Assembly (NCBI GenBank): GCA_003263845.1
Contig: JYJN01000007.1
Span: 1 to 50,878 of the forward strand
Source: Vibrio aestivus
GTDB lineage: Bacteria > Pseudomonadota > Gammaproteobacteria > Enterobacterales > Vibrionaceae
Length of the DNA stretch: 50,878 nucleotides
Direction of reading: 5' to 3'
Positions within the stretch are counted from its first letter, which is position 1; each line of letters begins with the position of its first letter. The notes under the pieces are model-generated. The model was not told the origin of the DNA and did not search any database. It saw nothing but the letters and a program-made list of their open reading frames with translations. The translations under genes were made by a program, and so were the position numbers. Of this stretch, positions 38,584 to 50,688 are shown one piece after another.

Positions 38584-39195
38584 ATGAATAAAGTTTTCGC
38601 GTTCGTCGTAGCTAGCATTACGGCCGCAAGTTTTTCAGTATTCGCAGGACCAAAAGAGGAACTGAGCGAGCGTTTGTCGCTCAATGATGGCTTTAGTGCT
38701 ACGTTTGACCAACAGGTGATCAGCCCCGAGGGTGACATAGTCATGGAAGGTCAGGGAAGTGTCGAGATCGCTCGTCCAAGCTTGTTCCGTTGGGAAACTA
38801 CGTTGCCAGATGAAAATCTACTGGTGTCTGATGGTAAAACATTGTGGTATTACAGCCCATTTATTGAGCAAGTGAGTATTTTCTGGCAAGAACAAGCGGC
38901 TGAACAAACACCGTTTGTCCTACTGACTCGTAATCAAGAGAGTGATTGGGAAAACTATGTCGTCACACAGCAAGATGATCGATTCACATTAGCACCAAAA
39001 TCGGAATCCTCGAATCAAGGCCAGTTCCAAATTGATATCGACGAGAAAGGCGTGGTGAAAGGCTTTAATATCATCGAGCAAGATGGTCAACGCGGCCTAT
39101 TTGTTTTTGAAAACGTAGAGTTAAATAAGCCTAAAGCGGATCGTTTTACTTTTGTTATTCCAGACGGTGTAGAAGTTGACGATCAAAGGAACTGA
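38584..39195 (+). CDS. lolA: Outer-membrane lipoprotein carrier protein LolA
   Basis: LolA is a soluble periplasmic carrier that ferries lipoproteins from LolCDE in the inner membrane to LolB in the outer membrane. Residues 1-21 are a signal peptide ending FSVFA. The mature protein has [20 protein letters not shown] and [20 protein letters not shown], typical of the family. The length of 203 residues is normal and the frame is intact. It is followed 2 bases later by rarA, so they are co-transcribed, as in E. coli. Confidence 0.95.
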   Translation: MNKVFAFVVASITAASFSVFAGPKEELSERLSLNDGFSATFDQQVISPEGDIVMEGQGSVEIARPSLFRWETTLPDENLLVSDGKTLWYYSPFIEQVSIFWQEQAAEQTPFVLLTRNQESDWENYVVTQQDDRFTLAPKSESSNQGQFQIDIDEKGVVKGFNIIEQDGQRGLFVFENVELNKPKADRFTFVIPDGVEVDDQRN

Positions 39196-39197
39196 TC

Positions 39198-40546
39198 TTG
39201 AGTAACTACAGTTTAGATTTTGGTTCAGAAGAAGATTTTCGCCCGCTTGCTGCGAAAATGCGTCCGACGACCATAGAGCAATATATTGGCCAGACCCATA
39301 TCTTGGGCGAGGGAAAACCTCTGCGTAAAGCGCTTCAAGCTGGCCATATTCATTCTATGATCTTATGGGGGCCGCCAGGCACCGGAAAAACCACGTTAGC
39401 GGAAGTGGCGGCCAACTACGCCAATGCGGAAGTCGAGCGCGTATCTGCTGTAACTTCTGGTGTGAAGGATATTCGCGCTGCGATTGAAAGAGCTCGAGAG
39501 AATAAACTGGCTGGCCGTCGTACTATCTTGTTTGTAGATGAAGTCCATCGCTTCAATAAGTCTCAGCAAGATGCTTTTCTTCCACACATTGAAGATGGCA
39601 CCGTAACGTTTATTGGTGCAACAACTGAAAACCCGTCATTTGAACTTAACAACGCTTTGCTTTCTCGTGCGCGTGTATACAAGCTTACTTCGCTATCGAC
39701 ACAAGAAGTGCTTGACGCTTTGAATGAAGCGATTCAAGACTCAGAGCGTGGTCTTGGTAATGTCGAAGCCCACTTCAATGAGAACACTCTTGAACGCTTG
39801 GCTGAGCTGGTGAACGGCGATGCAAGAATGTCACTCAACTATCTTGAACTGCTGTATGACATGGCAGAAGAAGATGAGAAAGGCGTTAAGCAAATTACAT
39901 TGCCGCTGCTGGCGGAAGTGGCTGGTGAGAAAGTGTCTCGTTTTGATAACAAAGGCGATATTTGGTACGACTTGATCTCAGCGGTGCATAAGTCTATTCG
40001 AGGGTCTAATCCTGACGGAGCCTTGTATTGGAGCGCGCGCATGATCACGGCGGGTTGCGATCCGCTGTACATCGCCCGCAGGCTTTTGGCTATAGCCTCA
40101 GAAGATATCGGCAATGCGACCCACGTGCGATGCAAGTCGCTATGGATGCTTGGGACTGTTTTACTCGAATTGGCCCAGCAGAGGGTGAGCGTGCGATAGC
40201 GCAAGCAGTGGTGTACCTTGCCTGTGCGCCAAAAAGCAATGCCGTGTATAACGCTTGGAAACAAGCCCTTCGAGATGCTAGAGACCTTCCTGAGTATGAA
40301 GTGCCACATCATTTACGTAACGCGCCGACCAGTTTAATGAAAGACATGGGTTATGGGGCAGAGTACCGATATGCTCATGATGAGCCCGGTGCTTATGCAG
40401 CAGGTGAAAGGTATCTGCCGCCAGAAATGAGTGATACTCGTTACTATATTCCTCAAAACAGAGGGCTTGAGACAAAAATTGGCGAAAAGTTAGATTACTT
40501 GGCTACTTTAGACGCAAAAAGCCCACAAAAGCGCTATGAAAAATAG
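39198..40546 (+). CDS. rarA: Replication-associated recombination protein RarA (frameshifted)
   Basis: RarA (MgsA) is an AAA+ ATPase related to clamp loaders that acts at stalled replication forks. Walker A is GPPGTGKTT and Walker B is [16 protein letters not shown]. The start is a TTG at 39198 ([18 protein letters not shown]), which aligns with the start of E. coli RarA. The frame breaks near 40118. Adding one G gives [20 protein letters not shown] and joins the halves into about 449 residues, near the usual size. Confidence 0.92.
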
Positions 40547-40583
40547 CGTCTTTTCGTTATCTTTACGGGGACAAAGTTTCAAT

Positions 40584-40613
40584 AACGGATGAAAGGTTTT
40601 CATCCGTTTTTTC
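40584..40613 (+). terminator. Terminator between rarA and serS
   Basis: An 11-bp stem AACGGATGAAA (40584-40594) with TTTCATCCGTT (40598-40608) is followed by further T. Confidence 0.8.
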
Positions 40614-40617
40614 ATAA

Positions 40618-41946
<1,329 letters not shown>

Positions 41947-41960
41947 TCACTGATAGTTCG

Positions 41961-41988
41961 AAAAGCCGGCTTATCGCCGGCTTTTTTG
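41961..41988 (+). terminator. Terminator after serS
   Basis: A 10-bp stem AAAAGCCGGC (41961-41970) with GCCGGCTTTT (41976-41985) is followed by T. Confidence 0.9.
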
Positions 41989-42095
41989 TGCCTCAAGTAA
42001 ATAAAACAATCTGTTATTGATTAATCGATACTTAATCGGCACACTTTCTTGAGTAGTCGAGGCGTGTGACGCATCAGAGAATAAATGGAATTGAA

Positions 42096-43048
42096 ATGAG
42101 CAGTATCATTGAATGTATTCGCACCGTAGGACGCGGTGAACGAGGAAGGAAGCCGCTAAATTTTGAGCAGGCTTATCAAGTAATGGATGAATACTTGGAT
42201 GGGCAAGTTGGTGATGATCAAATGGCGATGTTGCTAATGCTGATCCGAGTTCAGAATGAAACGAATGCCGAGATTGCAGGCTTTGTAAAAGCATTCCAGT
42301 CACGAGTACCTGACTTAGGGGCTGACATTGATTGGCCTTGCTATGCGGGAAAACGTGCTTCAGCAGGTAAGCTTGGCACTTGCTTGCGGCAAAGATCCTA
42401 GCCAACGCAGGATATAAGACCTTGATGCATGGCTACTATGATGGTGCATCGGATCGTGAACACGCAGTGAACTACTTGGAAGAGTTGGGTATTCAGAAGG
42501 CATCTTCTCCAGAAGAGGCAAAAGCAATCATGGAACGTGATGGTATTGCCTACTTACCTCTAGAAGCGTTTGCGCCACAAGCGAAAACAATGATCGCATG
42601 GCGAGCTCGCTATGGCTTAAGAACGCCGATAAATACGGTTGTTCGCGCGTTGAATCCGGGTGGTGCTAAGTTAGGTATTCGAGGAAGCTATCATCCAGGC
42701 TTTCAGCAGCTACATGCTGAAGTAGAGAATGTGATGGGTAAAACATCCCATGGTGTCATCTCGTTTAAAGGATTATCTGGCGAATCAGAGTACAATCCGA
42801 AAGTAAGCCAAACGGTTTGGTTGAGCCACAATGAAGGTGTTGAGTCCCACTATTGGGAAGAGCAGCTGTCTGAGACGCTGCCTAGTACGAATCGAGACCG
42901 CATGGGTACGCCTGTGGAAGATAATGAGCTAATGGCTAACACTGTTGTTTCGACGATGGCCGCATTGTTGTTCACTGAAACAAACGACCGAGAGTTAGCG
43001 AACAATAAAGCGCTGTCTTTATGGGAAGCATACTGTCGCGACCAATAA
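42096..43048 (+). CDS. ybiB: TrpD2-like DNA-binding protein YbiB (frameshifted)
   Basis: This protein resembles anthranilate phosphoribosyltransferase (TrpD) but belongs to the YbiB/TrpD2 group, which binds nucleic acid rather than making tryptophan. Recognisable parts are RGRKPLNFEQAYQVMDEYLDG near the start, MAMLLMLIRVQNET and NPGGAKLGIRGSYHPGF. The frame breaks near 42374 (KLG|HLLAAKILANAGY). One added base restores about 317 residues. The ATG at 42096 is chosen because family similarity begins there. The ribosome site is weak. Confidence 0.82.
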
Positions 43049-43064
43049 GGCTGGGCCAGATAAG

Positions 43065-43098
43065 AACAGAAAAAGGTGCATTATGCGCCTTTTCTGTT
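43065..43098. terminator. Bidirectional terminator between ybiB and ychJ
   Basis: The arms AACAGAAAAAGGTGCA (43065-43080) and TGCGCCTTTTCTGTT (43084-43098) pair closely around a 3-base loop. The genes on each side converge on it. Confidence 0.8.
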
Positions 43099-43118
43099 TC
43101 TAAATGGTGAGATTCTTT

Positions 43119-43634
43119 TTAGCCACAACACTTTTTAAACTTCTTGCCACTTCCACAGATGCAAGGATCGTTTCGACCCACCTTGATGGAACTCACTGGC
43201 GTGTCCAGAAGCGCTTGCTTAGGTTCAGGCTCTAGCGCTTGTTCGGATTCTGGAAAGGTGCCGTCAATGTAAAACCACTGACCATTCTCTCGCACAAATC
43301 TTGAGCGTTCTTGCATGCAATACTCTTGACCATCATCAGCGAAGTAAGCTTTAAACGTTACAAAGCCTTCTTCTGAATGACTACTAGGCTCCGCAGAAAG
43401 CACCTCTAGTTTTAGCCAGTCACTATTAATCGACTCTTCAATACCTTGACGCTGAGAAGCAGCATCGCAACTCGGGTGGTAAGTCTCGACAACGTAGTCG
43501 ACTAAACCAAGCACGTGAGCACTGTATCGAGAGCGCATTAACGCTTCGGGTGTTTGAGCTTGGGTTGGGTTTGCATGAATAGGCTCGCAACATTGCTGGT
43601 AGCTAAGTTGCGAACCACAAGGACATTGGCTCAT
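43119..43634 (-). CDS. ychJ: YchJ family protein with two SEC-C metal-binding motifs
   Basis: This is a small cytoplasmic protein of unsettled role. It carries a cysteine motif at each end: [13 protein letters not shown] at residues 4-16 and [13 protein letters not shown] at about 158-170. Both are of the SEC-C zinc-binding type. Between them lies an NTF2-like domain with [20 protein letters not shown] and GQWFYIDG. The length of 171 residues is normal for YchJ and the frame is intact. It is convergent with the ybiB-like gene. Confidence 0.92.
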   Translation of the reverse strand: MSQCPCGSQLSYQQCCEPIHANPTQAQTPEALMRSRYSAHVLGLVDYVVETYHPSCDAASQRQGIEESINSDWLKLEVLSAEPSSHSEEGFVTFKAYFADDGQEYCMQERSRFVRENGQWFYIDGTFPESEQALEPEPKQALLDTPVSSIKVGRNDPCICGSGKKFKKCCG

Positions 43635-43714
43635 TGGTGTTCTCTAAAAAGGTAATTTGGATTCGTGTACAACTATTATTTAGTGCATGACGTTCATTCA
43701 GTGCACTACTTTAT

Positions 43715-44929
43715 TCAGTGTACAACGGACAGGATTTCTTGCGTCCATTGAACGGATTTGTCGTAGCAATCTTTTAAAGTTTGCTCTGAGAGGTTCAAGT
43801 CTTCACTGAGTTTAACCACTTGCTCCCAATCGGCTTTCTCATAGCAAATAGCAAGGTCTAGGATTTGACCTAACGTGCCTTTCCGTTCGATGAGTGCTTC
43901 TTTTACTGCCTCATCGATGGCTATTTTTTGCAATAGTTGATCCAGTGGTTGATCTAATAAGCTATCAAGAAGCGAGAACATTCCGGTTAGAAACGCAGAA
44001 CCTTCTTCCCCTTTGGCATCAAATTGAGACCAGATCAATTCGCAGTAGCGCGCTCTTTGTATCGATAAGCCGTATAAATAATCGGGTTTCGAGTCTTGAG
44101 TTGAGGCAATCGCGACCAAAGAGATGAACTTCCTTAGCTTCTCTTCGCCTAGATAGACCAAAGCCTGTTTAAAGGATTGAATCCTAGCCGAGATATGGCT
44201 TGAGGAGTTCACAAAGGAAAGCAGTTTATAGGAAAGAGAAACGTCTTGTGAGACCAGTTCTTCGATTGAGCGGTAATCAATTTCACTCTTAGACACTTCC
44301 TTACACAGCTGAACAATAGTAAGGAATGAAGGCTCGAGAGACTTACTTTGAATCAGCTCAGGCTTGCTAAAAAAGTAGCCTTGGAAATATTTAAACCCTG
44401 CCTGTTTTGCGAGTGAAAACTCTTCGTGAGTTTCGACTTTTTCTGCTAAGAATTCGATTTTCGTCGATTTAAGTTTTTGGATGAAACTTTGCGCTTTCTC
44501 AATAGGCACGATTCGAATATCGAACTTAATGATAGAAACGTAGGGTAAAAACTTTTTCCACTCTGGGCTAGGAACAAAGTCATCGAGGGCAATGGTGTAG
44601 CCCGCGTGATACATTTCCCTAACGGCTTCAAGAAGATCATCTGTCGGTTGGCAATCTTCAAGAATTTCGACCACTAGGTTGCTTGCTGGAAAAAGAGTTG
44701 GGACTCGATTCACTAAGCTTTGATAAGGAAAGTTAACGAAGCCGAGGTTATCACCTAACGTGCTGTAGTGAGTAGACAAAAAGTGATCAGAAAGCAGTTT
44801 ACTCGTTGCCTGGTCCGCATCGATTTCAGGAAAGGTGTTCTTAGGCCCGTCGCGGAACAGCAGCTCATATCCGATGGTTTTCTTATCGCAGTCTAAAATG
44901 GGCTGCCTAGCAATATATGAATACTTCAA
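43715..44929 (-). CDS. cdgJ: EAL-HDOD domain protein CdgJ (cyclic-di-GMP related)
   Basis: An N-terminal EAL domain (about residues 1-195) is joined to a C-terminal HDOD domain (about 195-390). In V. cholerae the protein at this place, CdgJ, affects motility through cyclic-di-GMP. The EAL signature is ELLFRD, where EAL itself reads ELL. Other active-site groups appear present: VVEILED, ALDDF, KFD, AEKVE and QGYFFSKP. The HDOD part includes SLSYKLLSFVNSS and ALVYLGEEKLRKFISL. The start is uncertain. A TTG at 44929 has AGAAAG upstream and begins at the family start. Another TTG at 44977 has no ribosome site. It lies after lpxH on the same strand. Confidence 0.85.
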   Translation of the reverse strand: MKYSYIARQPILDCDKKTIGYELLFRDGPKNTFPEIDADQATSKLLSDHFLSTHYSTLGDNLGFVNFPYQSLVNRVPTLFPASNLVVEILEDCQPTDDLLEAVREMYHAGYTIALDDFVPSPEWKKFLPYVSIIKFDIRIVPIEKAQSFIQKLKSTKIEFLAEKVETHEEFSLAKQAGFKYFQGYFFSKPELIQSKSLEPSFLTIVQLCKEVSKSEIDYRSIEELVSQDVSLSYKLLSFVNSSSHISARIQSFKQALVYLGEEKLRKFISLVAIASTQDSKPDYLYGLSIQRARYCELIWSQFDAKGEEGSAFLTGMFSLLDSLLDQPLDQLLQKIAIDEAVKEALIERKGTLGQILDLAICYEKADWEQVVKLSEDLNLSEQTLKDCYDKSVQWTQEILSVVH

Positions 44930-45022
44930 TGTACTTTCTATCTGTCCAATTGAGGTGATTGATAATAGTGGTTTCAACGAATTAAACTTTGCGTTAATTC
45001 AAATATTATTCAAACGAAAGTC

Positions 45023-45754
45023 CTAATCAGTGTTAAATGGTCGGTTTTGCAGCTCAAATCTATTTTGATCATAGACCAATACTGAGCCTTGTGTGTACCA
45101 ATCCCCAAGTACGATACGCTGTTTGGGCACCGATTCACTTTGTATCTCATGCACTGCAGGCCTATGAGTATGGCCATGAATCATTAAATCAACATCATGA
45201 TGTGCCATAACTCTAACTACTTCTTCAGGGGTGACGTCCATAATATCAAGAGCTTTCGTTTGCTTGTCCTGTTTGATATCAGATTGCACTTTACTGACGA
45301 TTTTTTTCTTAATGAAAAATGGAATGCGGTTAAAAACCCATTGAAGCCAAGGCTGGTGGACTTTTTCACGATATTCAAGGTATTTAACGTCACGAGTGCA
45401 GAGTGTATCTCCATGGAGAACAACTGTTTTTTGTCCGTAAAGGTCAATGACAGTCTCATCACCAAGAAGTTGAACCCCTGTCGCATTGGCGAACTTTTTA
45501 CCGACAAGAAAATCGCGATTGCCTTGAGTAAAGTAACAAGGAACACCGGAGTCAGTTAGACGTTTGAATTCATCTCTAATTTGTTGAGCAAAGTCTGAGG
45601 TGTCGTCGTCACCTATCCAAAATTCAAATAAATCGCCCAATACATAGAGTGCGTCTGCGTGGATAGCTTCATTACGCATAAATCGAGTAAAACAATCGGT
45701 GATTTCAGGCGATAGAGGCGTGAGGTGAAGGTCGGAAATAAATAGAGTTGTCAT
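45023..45754 (-). CDS. lpxH: UDP-2,3-diacylglucosamine diphosphatase LpxH
   Basis: LpxH removes UMP from UDP-diacylglucosamine to make lipid X in lipid A synthesis. It is a metallophosphatase at the inner membrane. The metal-binding motifs occur in order: SDLHL (7-11), [22 protein letters not shown] and HGHTHRP. The length of 243 residues is typical and the frame is intact. The start has no clear ribosome site. A hairpin with a GAAA loop lies 10 bases upstream. It follows ppiB, as in V. cholerae. Confidence 0.94.
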   Translation of the reverse strand: MTTLFISDLHLTPLSPEITDCFTRFMRNEAIHADALYVLGDLFEFWIGDDDTSDFAQQIRDEFKRLTDSGVPCYFTQGNRDFLVGKKFANATGVQLLGDETVIDLYGQKTVVLHGDTLCTRDVKYLEYREKVHQPWLQWVFNRIPFFIKKKIVSKVQSDIKQDKQTKALDIMDVTPEEVVRVMAHHDVDLMIHGHTHRPAVHEIQSESVPKQRIVLGDWYTQGSVLVYDQNRFELQNRPFNTD

Positions 45755-45760
45755 AATAGT

Positions 45761-45786
45761 AAAAGGAGAGCATTTTCATGCTCTCC
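45761..45786 (-). terminator. Terminator hairpin between ppiB and lpxH
   Basis: On the minus strand GGAGAGCAT and ATGCTCTCC form a perfect 9-bp stem with a GAAA loop, followed by TTTTA. It ends 6 bases before the lpxH start codon, so it may regulate lpxH by read-through or by folding near its start. Confidence 0.75.
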
Positions 45787-45793
45787 ATATCCA

Positions 45794-46288
45794 TTACTCT
45801 TCGATTGTTGTGCCAGTGATTAGCACATCTTCTAGAGGAACATCTTGGTGCATGCCGTAAGAACCTGTGCTTACACCTTTAATCTTGTTAACGACTTCCA
45901 TGCCTTCGATAACTTCACCAAATACACAGTAACCCCAGCCGTCTAGGCTTTCGCTACGGAAGTCTAGGAATGTGTTGTCGTTTACGTTAATGAAGAACTG
46001 AGAGCTAGCTGAGTGAGGTTCCATCGTACGAGCCATCGCCAATGTACCTACTTTGTTGCTTAGGCCGTTGTTTGCTTCGTTTTTGATTGGAGCACGAGAA
46101 GCTTTCTCTTGAAGGCCAGATTCCATGCCGCCACCTTGGACCATGAAACCATCAATTACACGGTGGAAAAGCGTGTTGTCGTAGAAACCGTCGCGGCAGT
46201 ACTGTAGAAAGTTTGCGCTAGTCTCTGGTGCTTTCTCTTCGTTTAGTTGAATTTTGATGTCACCAAAGTTTGTGTGAAGGGTGATCAT
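45794..46288 (-). CDS. ppiB: Peptidyl-prolyl cis-trans isomerase B (cyclophilin)
   Basis: PpiB is a cytoplasmic cyclophilin that speeds proline isomerisation in folding proteins. The catalytic core [14 protein letters not shown] is present near residues 41-54. [18 protein letters not shown] and [15 protein letters not shown] follow. It has no signal peptide, which marks it as the cytoplasmic PpiB rather than PpiA. The length of 164 residues is normal. It is divergent from cysS across 240 bases, which should hold both promoters. Confidence 0.95.
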   Translation of the reverse strand: MITLHTNFGDIKIQLNEEKAPETSANFLQYCRDGFYDNTLFHRVIDGFMVQGGGMESGLQEKASRAPIKNEANNGLSNKVGTLAMARTMEPHSASSQFFINVNDNTFLDFRSESLDGWGYCVFGEVIEGMEVVNKIKGVSTGSYGMHQDVPLEDVLITGTTIEE

Positions 46289-46528
46289 GACGCGTTCCTT
46301 TACTGATGTTTGTAATTAGAGCCTGCGATTCTAACGTAACTTATTCTTACAGACCAACTCCTAATATAAGAAACCTAGCGGATCTGCGCGAAAAGGGTGG
46401 GTGTGTTTGAGGGAAACAAGGGAATAGAAGATATAAAGCTGACTTTTTGCTTGTGTTGGGATTACGTATCTAAACAACACTTGATATACTGACGCACTGT
46501 TAATTTCACCAAGTATTAGATAGAGATC

Positions 46529-47916
46529 ATGCTAAAAATATATAACTCACTTACAAGACAGAAAGAGGAATTCAAACCCATCACCGCTGGTAAAGTCGGT
46601 ATGTATGTCTGTGGGGTAACCATTTACGATCTCTGTCACATCGGCCACGGCCGCACTTTCGTTTCTTTTGATGTTGTTTCACGTTACCTGCGTTACCTAG
46701 GTTACGATCTAAAATTTGTTCGCAACATTACTGACATCGACGATAAAATTATCAAGCGTGCGGCGGAAAATGGTGAATCTTGTGATTCATTGACTGAGCG
46801 TTTGATTGGCGAAATGCACGCCGATTTTGATGCGCTTAACATGAAGCGCCCAGACGTTGAACCACGTGCGACGGAGTACATTCAAGAGATCATTGAACTG
46901 GTAGAGAAGCTAATTGAACGTGGTTTCGCTTACGTTGCTGATAACGGCGATGTCATGTTTGAAGTAAGCAAATACGATGAGTATGGCAAGCTGTCTGGTC
47001 AAGATCTTGATCAACTTCAAGCAGGTGCTCGTGTTGATATCGACACAGCAAAACGCAGCCCAGTTGATTTCGTTCTTTGGAAGATGTCTAAGCCAGGCGA
47101 GCAACATGGGAATCTCCTTGGGGCGCTGGTCGTCCAGGTTGGCACATTGAATGTTCTGCGATGAACTCTTCAATTCTCGGTAATCACTTCGACATTCACG
47201 GCGGTGGCTCGGATCTTCAGTTCCCTCACCACGAAAATGAAATTGCTCAATCTTGCTGTGCACATGGCACCCAATACGTAAATACCTGGATGCACAGTGG
47301 TATGGTGATGGTTGACCGTGAAAAAATGTCTAAGTCTCTAGGCAATTTCTTCACCATTCGCGACGTTTTAGAGCATTACGACTCTGAAACGGTTCGTTAC
47401 TTCCTGATGTCTGGCCACTACCGTAGTCAGCTAAACTACAGCGAAGACAACCTGAATCAAGCACGTGCATCGCTTGAACGCCTGTACACTTCATTGCGTG
47501 GTTTGGATATTAATGTTCCTGCTGCAGGTGGCGAAGAGTACGTGACTCGATTCACATCAGCGATGAATGATGACTTCAACACGCCAGAAGCTTACTCAGT
47601 GCTATTCGATATGGCCCGTGAAGTGAACCGTCTTAAAGCGGAAGATGTTCAAAAAGCGAGTGAGCTGGGCAGCCTAATGCGTGAACTTGCCGACGTAATC
47701 GGTATTCTTCACCAAGAGCCAGAAGCTTTCCTACAAGGTGGTGCGACTGGTGCTGATGACGACGAAGTTGCAGAAATTGAAGCACTCATCAAACTGCGTA
47801 ACGACTCACGCGCGGCAAAAGATTGGGCAAATGCAGATATGGCTCGCGACAAGCTAACCGAGATGGGCATTGTGCTGGAAGATGGTGCAGAGGGCACCAC
47901 TTGGCGTCGTAAATAA
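46529..47916 (+). CDS. cysS: Cysteinyl-tRNA synthetase (frameshifted)
   Basis: CysS charges tRNA-Cys and is essential. The class I signatures are visible: the HIGH motif in [10 protein letters not shown] and KMSKS in [12 protein letters not shown]. The zinc ligands include the cysteine in MYVCGVT. The frame breaks at 47101-47102. Restoring a second C gives [20 protein letters not shown] followed by CSAMNS, which includes the conserved zinc-site cysteine. The two halves otherwise overlap perfectly and total about 462 residues, the usual size. A true break here should be lethal unless another copy exists, so a sequencing error is the best reading. Confidence 0.94.
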
Positions 47917-47939
47917 CGGATAACTATATTAAAGGGTCG

Positions 47940-48206
47940 AGGGTCTGTTAACCTTTCGAGGTTGAATTTTGTTCGAGATAAAATCGTTTTAAGCGCGGCA
48001 AAGAGTATGTCGCTTAGTCATTCTAAGTAATTTCTCTTTAACAAAGCATAAAACGATTTTAGCCGAACCCTTCGGGCAGCCTTTGTGGTTCATTTCTACT
48101 TTGTTATCGGCTTTTAATGCAGGCTAATTGTACTTTAAAGCCTTTGCCTTGTATGAATCTCCCACAAAGCGCTGCAAAAATAACTTCGAAAGGTCAGCAG
48201 ACCCTA
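47940..48206 (+). repeat. Dispersed intergenic repeat, copy 2 (MITE-like, about 267 bp)
   Basis: Same layout and orientation as the element at 26666-26929. It opens AGGGTCTGTTAACCTTTCG and closes CGAAAGGTCAGCAGACCCT, as a terminal inverted repeat. The best-kept core is in the middle, around GCATAAAACGATTTTAGCC and the CCCTTCGGG hairpin. By eye the two copies agree at roughly three quarters or more of positions. It fills most of the 333-bp gap between cysS and tdk and contains no gene. Its right end is 43 bases before the tdk start. Confidence 0.85.
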
Positions 48207-48249
48207 CAGTCAGCCCTTTTTCTTTACAAAATTTATAAAGGCACCCTCT

Positions 48250-48828
48250 GTGGCACAGATGTACTTCTATTACTCTGCGATGAATGCAGGTAAATCGACA
48301 ACACTTCTTCAATCTTCTTTTAACTATCAAGAGCGTGGCATGAACCCGGTAATTTTCACCGCCGCACTTGACGATCGTTATGGTGTAGGGAAGGTGAGCT
48401 CGCGTATTGGTCTTCAATCTGAAGCGCAACTCTTTCAAACGGACACTAACCTGTTTGATGCGATCTCTACACTCAACGAAGTAGAGAAACGCCATTGTAT
48501 TTTGGTGGATGAATGCCAGTTCTTGTCAAAGGAGCAGGTTTATCAATTAACCGAAGTGGTAGATAAGCTGAATATTCCGGTCCTTTGCTATGGCTTACGC
48601 ACAGATTTCTTAGGAGAACTGTTTGAAGGCAGTCGATACTTACTTTCTTGGGCGGATAAGCTGATTGAACTGAAAACGATTTGTCATTGTGGCCGCAAAG
48701 CAAACATGGTGATCAGAACGGATGAGCACGGAAAAGCGATTGCGGAAGGTGATCAAGTCGCGATTGGTGGAAATGATCGTTACGTTTCGGTATGTCGTCA
48801 GCATTACAAAGAGGCGTTGGGCAAGTAG
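48250..48828 (+). CDS. tdk: Thymidine kinase
   Basis: Tdk phosphorylates thymidine to dTMP in the salvage pathway. The P-loop is SAMNAGKST at residues 9-17. The motifs [26 protein letters not shown] and [18 protein letters not shown] follow. The zinc-binding lasso uses CHCG and CRQH. The start is GTG at 48250 ([14 protein letters not shown]), aligned with E. coli Tdk. The length of 192 residues is typical and the frame is intact. Confidence 0.95.
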   Translation: MAQMYFYYSAMNAGKSTTLLQSSFNYQERGMNPVIFTAALDDRYGVGKVSSRIGLQSEAQLFQTDTNLFDAISTLNEVEKRHCILVDECQFLSKEQVYQLTEVVDKLNIPVLCYGLRTDFLGELFEGSRYLLSWADKLIELKTICHCGRKANMVIRTDEHGKAIAEGDQVAIGGNDRYVSVCRQHYKEALGK

Positions 48829-48857
48829 CCCTCTCTTCAATGCAATCAATGCACAAC

Positions 48858-48889
48858 AAAAACCGGAGCCATTGGCTCCGGTTTTTGTT
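48858..48889. terminator. Bidirectional terminator between tdk and infA
   Basis: A 13-bp stem AAAAACCGGAGCC (48858-48870) with GGCTCCGGTTTTT (48874-48886) works on both strands, with T-rich tails either way. Confidence 0.9.
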
Positions 48890-48928
48890 TGTATTCGACT
48901 AATTCGGATTGCGCTAGGCAGTCAGAGA

Positions 48929-49147
<219 letters not shown>

Positions 49148-49227
49148 TTAATCCTCTTTTAAAAATGGACAATTTTTGCCGAAGAAAAATGTCGACAAAA
49201 ATGAATTAAGTAAAGTTGGGGCGTATT

Positions 49228-49926
49228 CTACCCTTGCCAACGCTGATTTACTAGCCTTTGATGACGTTGAAATCGGACTTTGTAGTTCATAGCAGGGCAT
49301 TCATCGATTTGATAACCCAAATATAGCCATTGTTTCCCTTGTTGTTGGCAATATTCTAGCTGCATTAGAATGCCTAAGGTGCCTAGAGACAAAGTGTAGT
49401 CTGGGTCAAAGAAAGTATAAAAGGCACTCGCGCTGTTACTCAGGATGTCAGTGACCGCAATGCCAATGAGTTTTTCTTCGTCATAAATATGCATGAATTG
49501 AGTATTTAGCCAAGAACACAACGCAAATTGGTGAAAGACTTCTTTATTGGGCGGATACATGCTGCCATCGTGATGGCGTGCATTGATGTAACGAGAATAA
49601 AGGTCAAACCAATCTTCATCGAGCTCGCTCTTGAATTGCCATTGGAGATTCGATGCTTTTTTAACGAGGCGTTTTTGGTTCCTGCTCAAAACAAAGTCGG
49701 GCACAGAGACTCTCAGCGCATTGCAGGCGTTGCATTGGTCACAATGAGGTTTGTAGATGGTATCGCCGCTGCGACGAAACCCGTTAGCCAAAAGGACTTC
49801 ATAGCTGGAGGCAGAATGCATTCTCTCATCGAGCGCTACTGCAACACGCTCTTTGCGATCTTTTAGGTAACTGCAGTCATGGCTGTCGGTTAAACCAATT
49901 TTTATCTGCTGTAGATCAGAGATCAT
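49228..49926 (-). CDS. bpt: Aspartate/glutamate leucyltransferase Bpt (Ate)
   Basis: Bpt attaches leucine from leucyl-tRNA to proteins with N-terminal Asp or Glu, marking them for ClpAPS degradation (N-end rule). A cysteine cluster, [11 protein letters not shown], sits near residue 72. [14 protein letters not shown] and [19 protein letters not shown] are family motifs. The ATG at 49926 follows AAGGAG and overlaps the aat stop. The open frame extends 15 codons upstream, but that part lies inside aat. The length of 232 residues is normal. The neighbouring aat encodes the other transferase of the same pathway. Confidence 0.94.
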   Translation of the reverse strand: MISDLQQIKIGLTDSHDCSYLKDRKERVAVALDERMHSASSYEVLLANGFRRSGDTIYKPHCDQCNACNALRVSVPDFVLSRNQKRLVKKASNLQWQFKSELDEDWFDLYSRYINARHHDGSMYPPNKEVFHQFALCSWLNTQFMHIYDEEKLIGIAVTDILSNSASAFYTFFDPDYTLSLGTLGILMQLEYCQQQGKQWLYLGYQIDECPAMNYKVRFQRHQRLVNQRWQG

Positions 49927-50641
49927 TGTGACTCCTTTATTGGGGATGACAGCCATTGAGGTTCGAAACAACCGTTAGACAACGGCTGTTCTTTTAAAGA
50001 TAGCAAGGATTTCAGAAAGCTCTCTCGTTCAATTTCAAATGCCCCGAGTGAAGCCAAGTGGTCATTCATGACCTGACAGTCGATTAGCTCACCACCATGA
50101 GCGGCAAAGTGGTGGCAAAAATACCAAAGTGCAATTTTTGATGCATTGGTTTCTATGCTAAACATAGATTCGCCACAAAAAAGTTGGCCGACCGAAATGC
50201 CGTAAAGGCACCGATGAGGTGCTCACCATTCCATACTTCAACAGAATGGCAATGACCTTGGCGAGCGAGCTCTTGGTAGGCCGACTGCATGTTTTCATCT
50301 AACCAAGTTTCTTCGATTGGTCTGACGGCGCCACATTGCTCAATCACTTGATCGGTTGCTCGGTTAATACTGATGCGGTATTGGTGCTTTCTTTGAAATT
50401 TTTTAAGACTTTTTGCTGGAATGAATGTCTTAGGATTAAAGACAGCGCGTGGAGCAGGGCTCCACCATAGGATAGGTTCACCTGGGCCGTACCATGGGAA
50501 TATACCATTATGGTAACCAGCTATAATACGCTGAGGCGATAAGTCACCTCCAAAAGCAAGCAGGCCATTAGGCTCATCAAGCGCTTCAAAAGGGGATGGG
50601 AATACGTGTCGGCTATCGAGCTCGGTAAGATAAATCGCCAT
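49923..50641 (-). CDS. aat: Leucyl/phenylalanyl-tRNA-protein transferase Aat (frameshifted)
   Basis: Aat adds Leu or Phe to proteins with N-terminal Lys or Arg in the N-end rule pathway. Family motifs include [49 protein letters not shown] and [19 protein letters not shown]. The frame breaks near 50209. Adding one base gives [20 protein letters not shown], exactly as expected, and restores about 239 residues. Its end overlaps the bpt start by an ATGA. Confidence 0.93.
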
Positions 50642-50688
50642 AATGCTAATAAATAGTTGTGCTTATAAATAGAGTAAACGAGGGAAAT

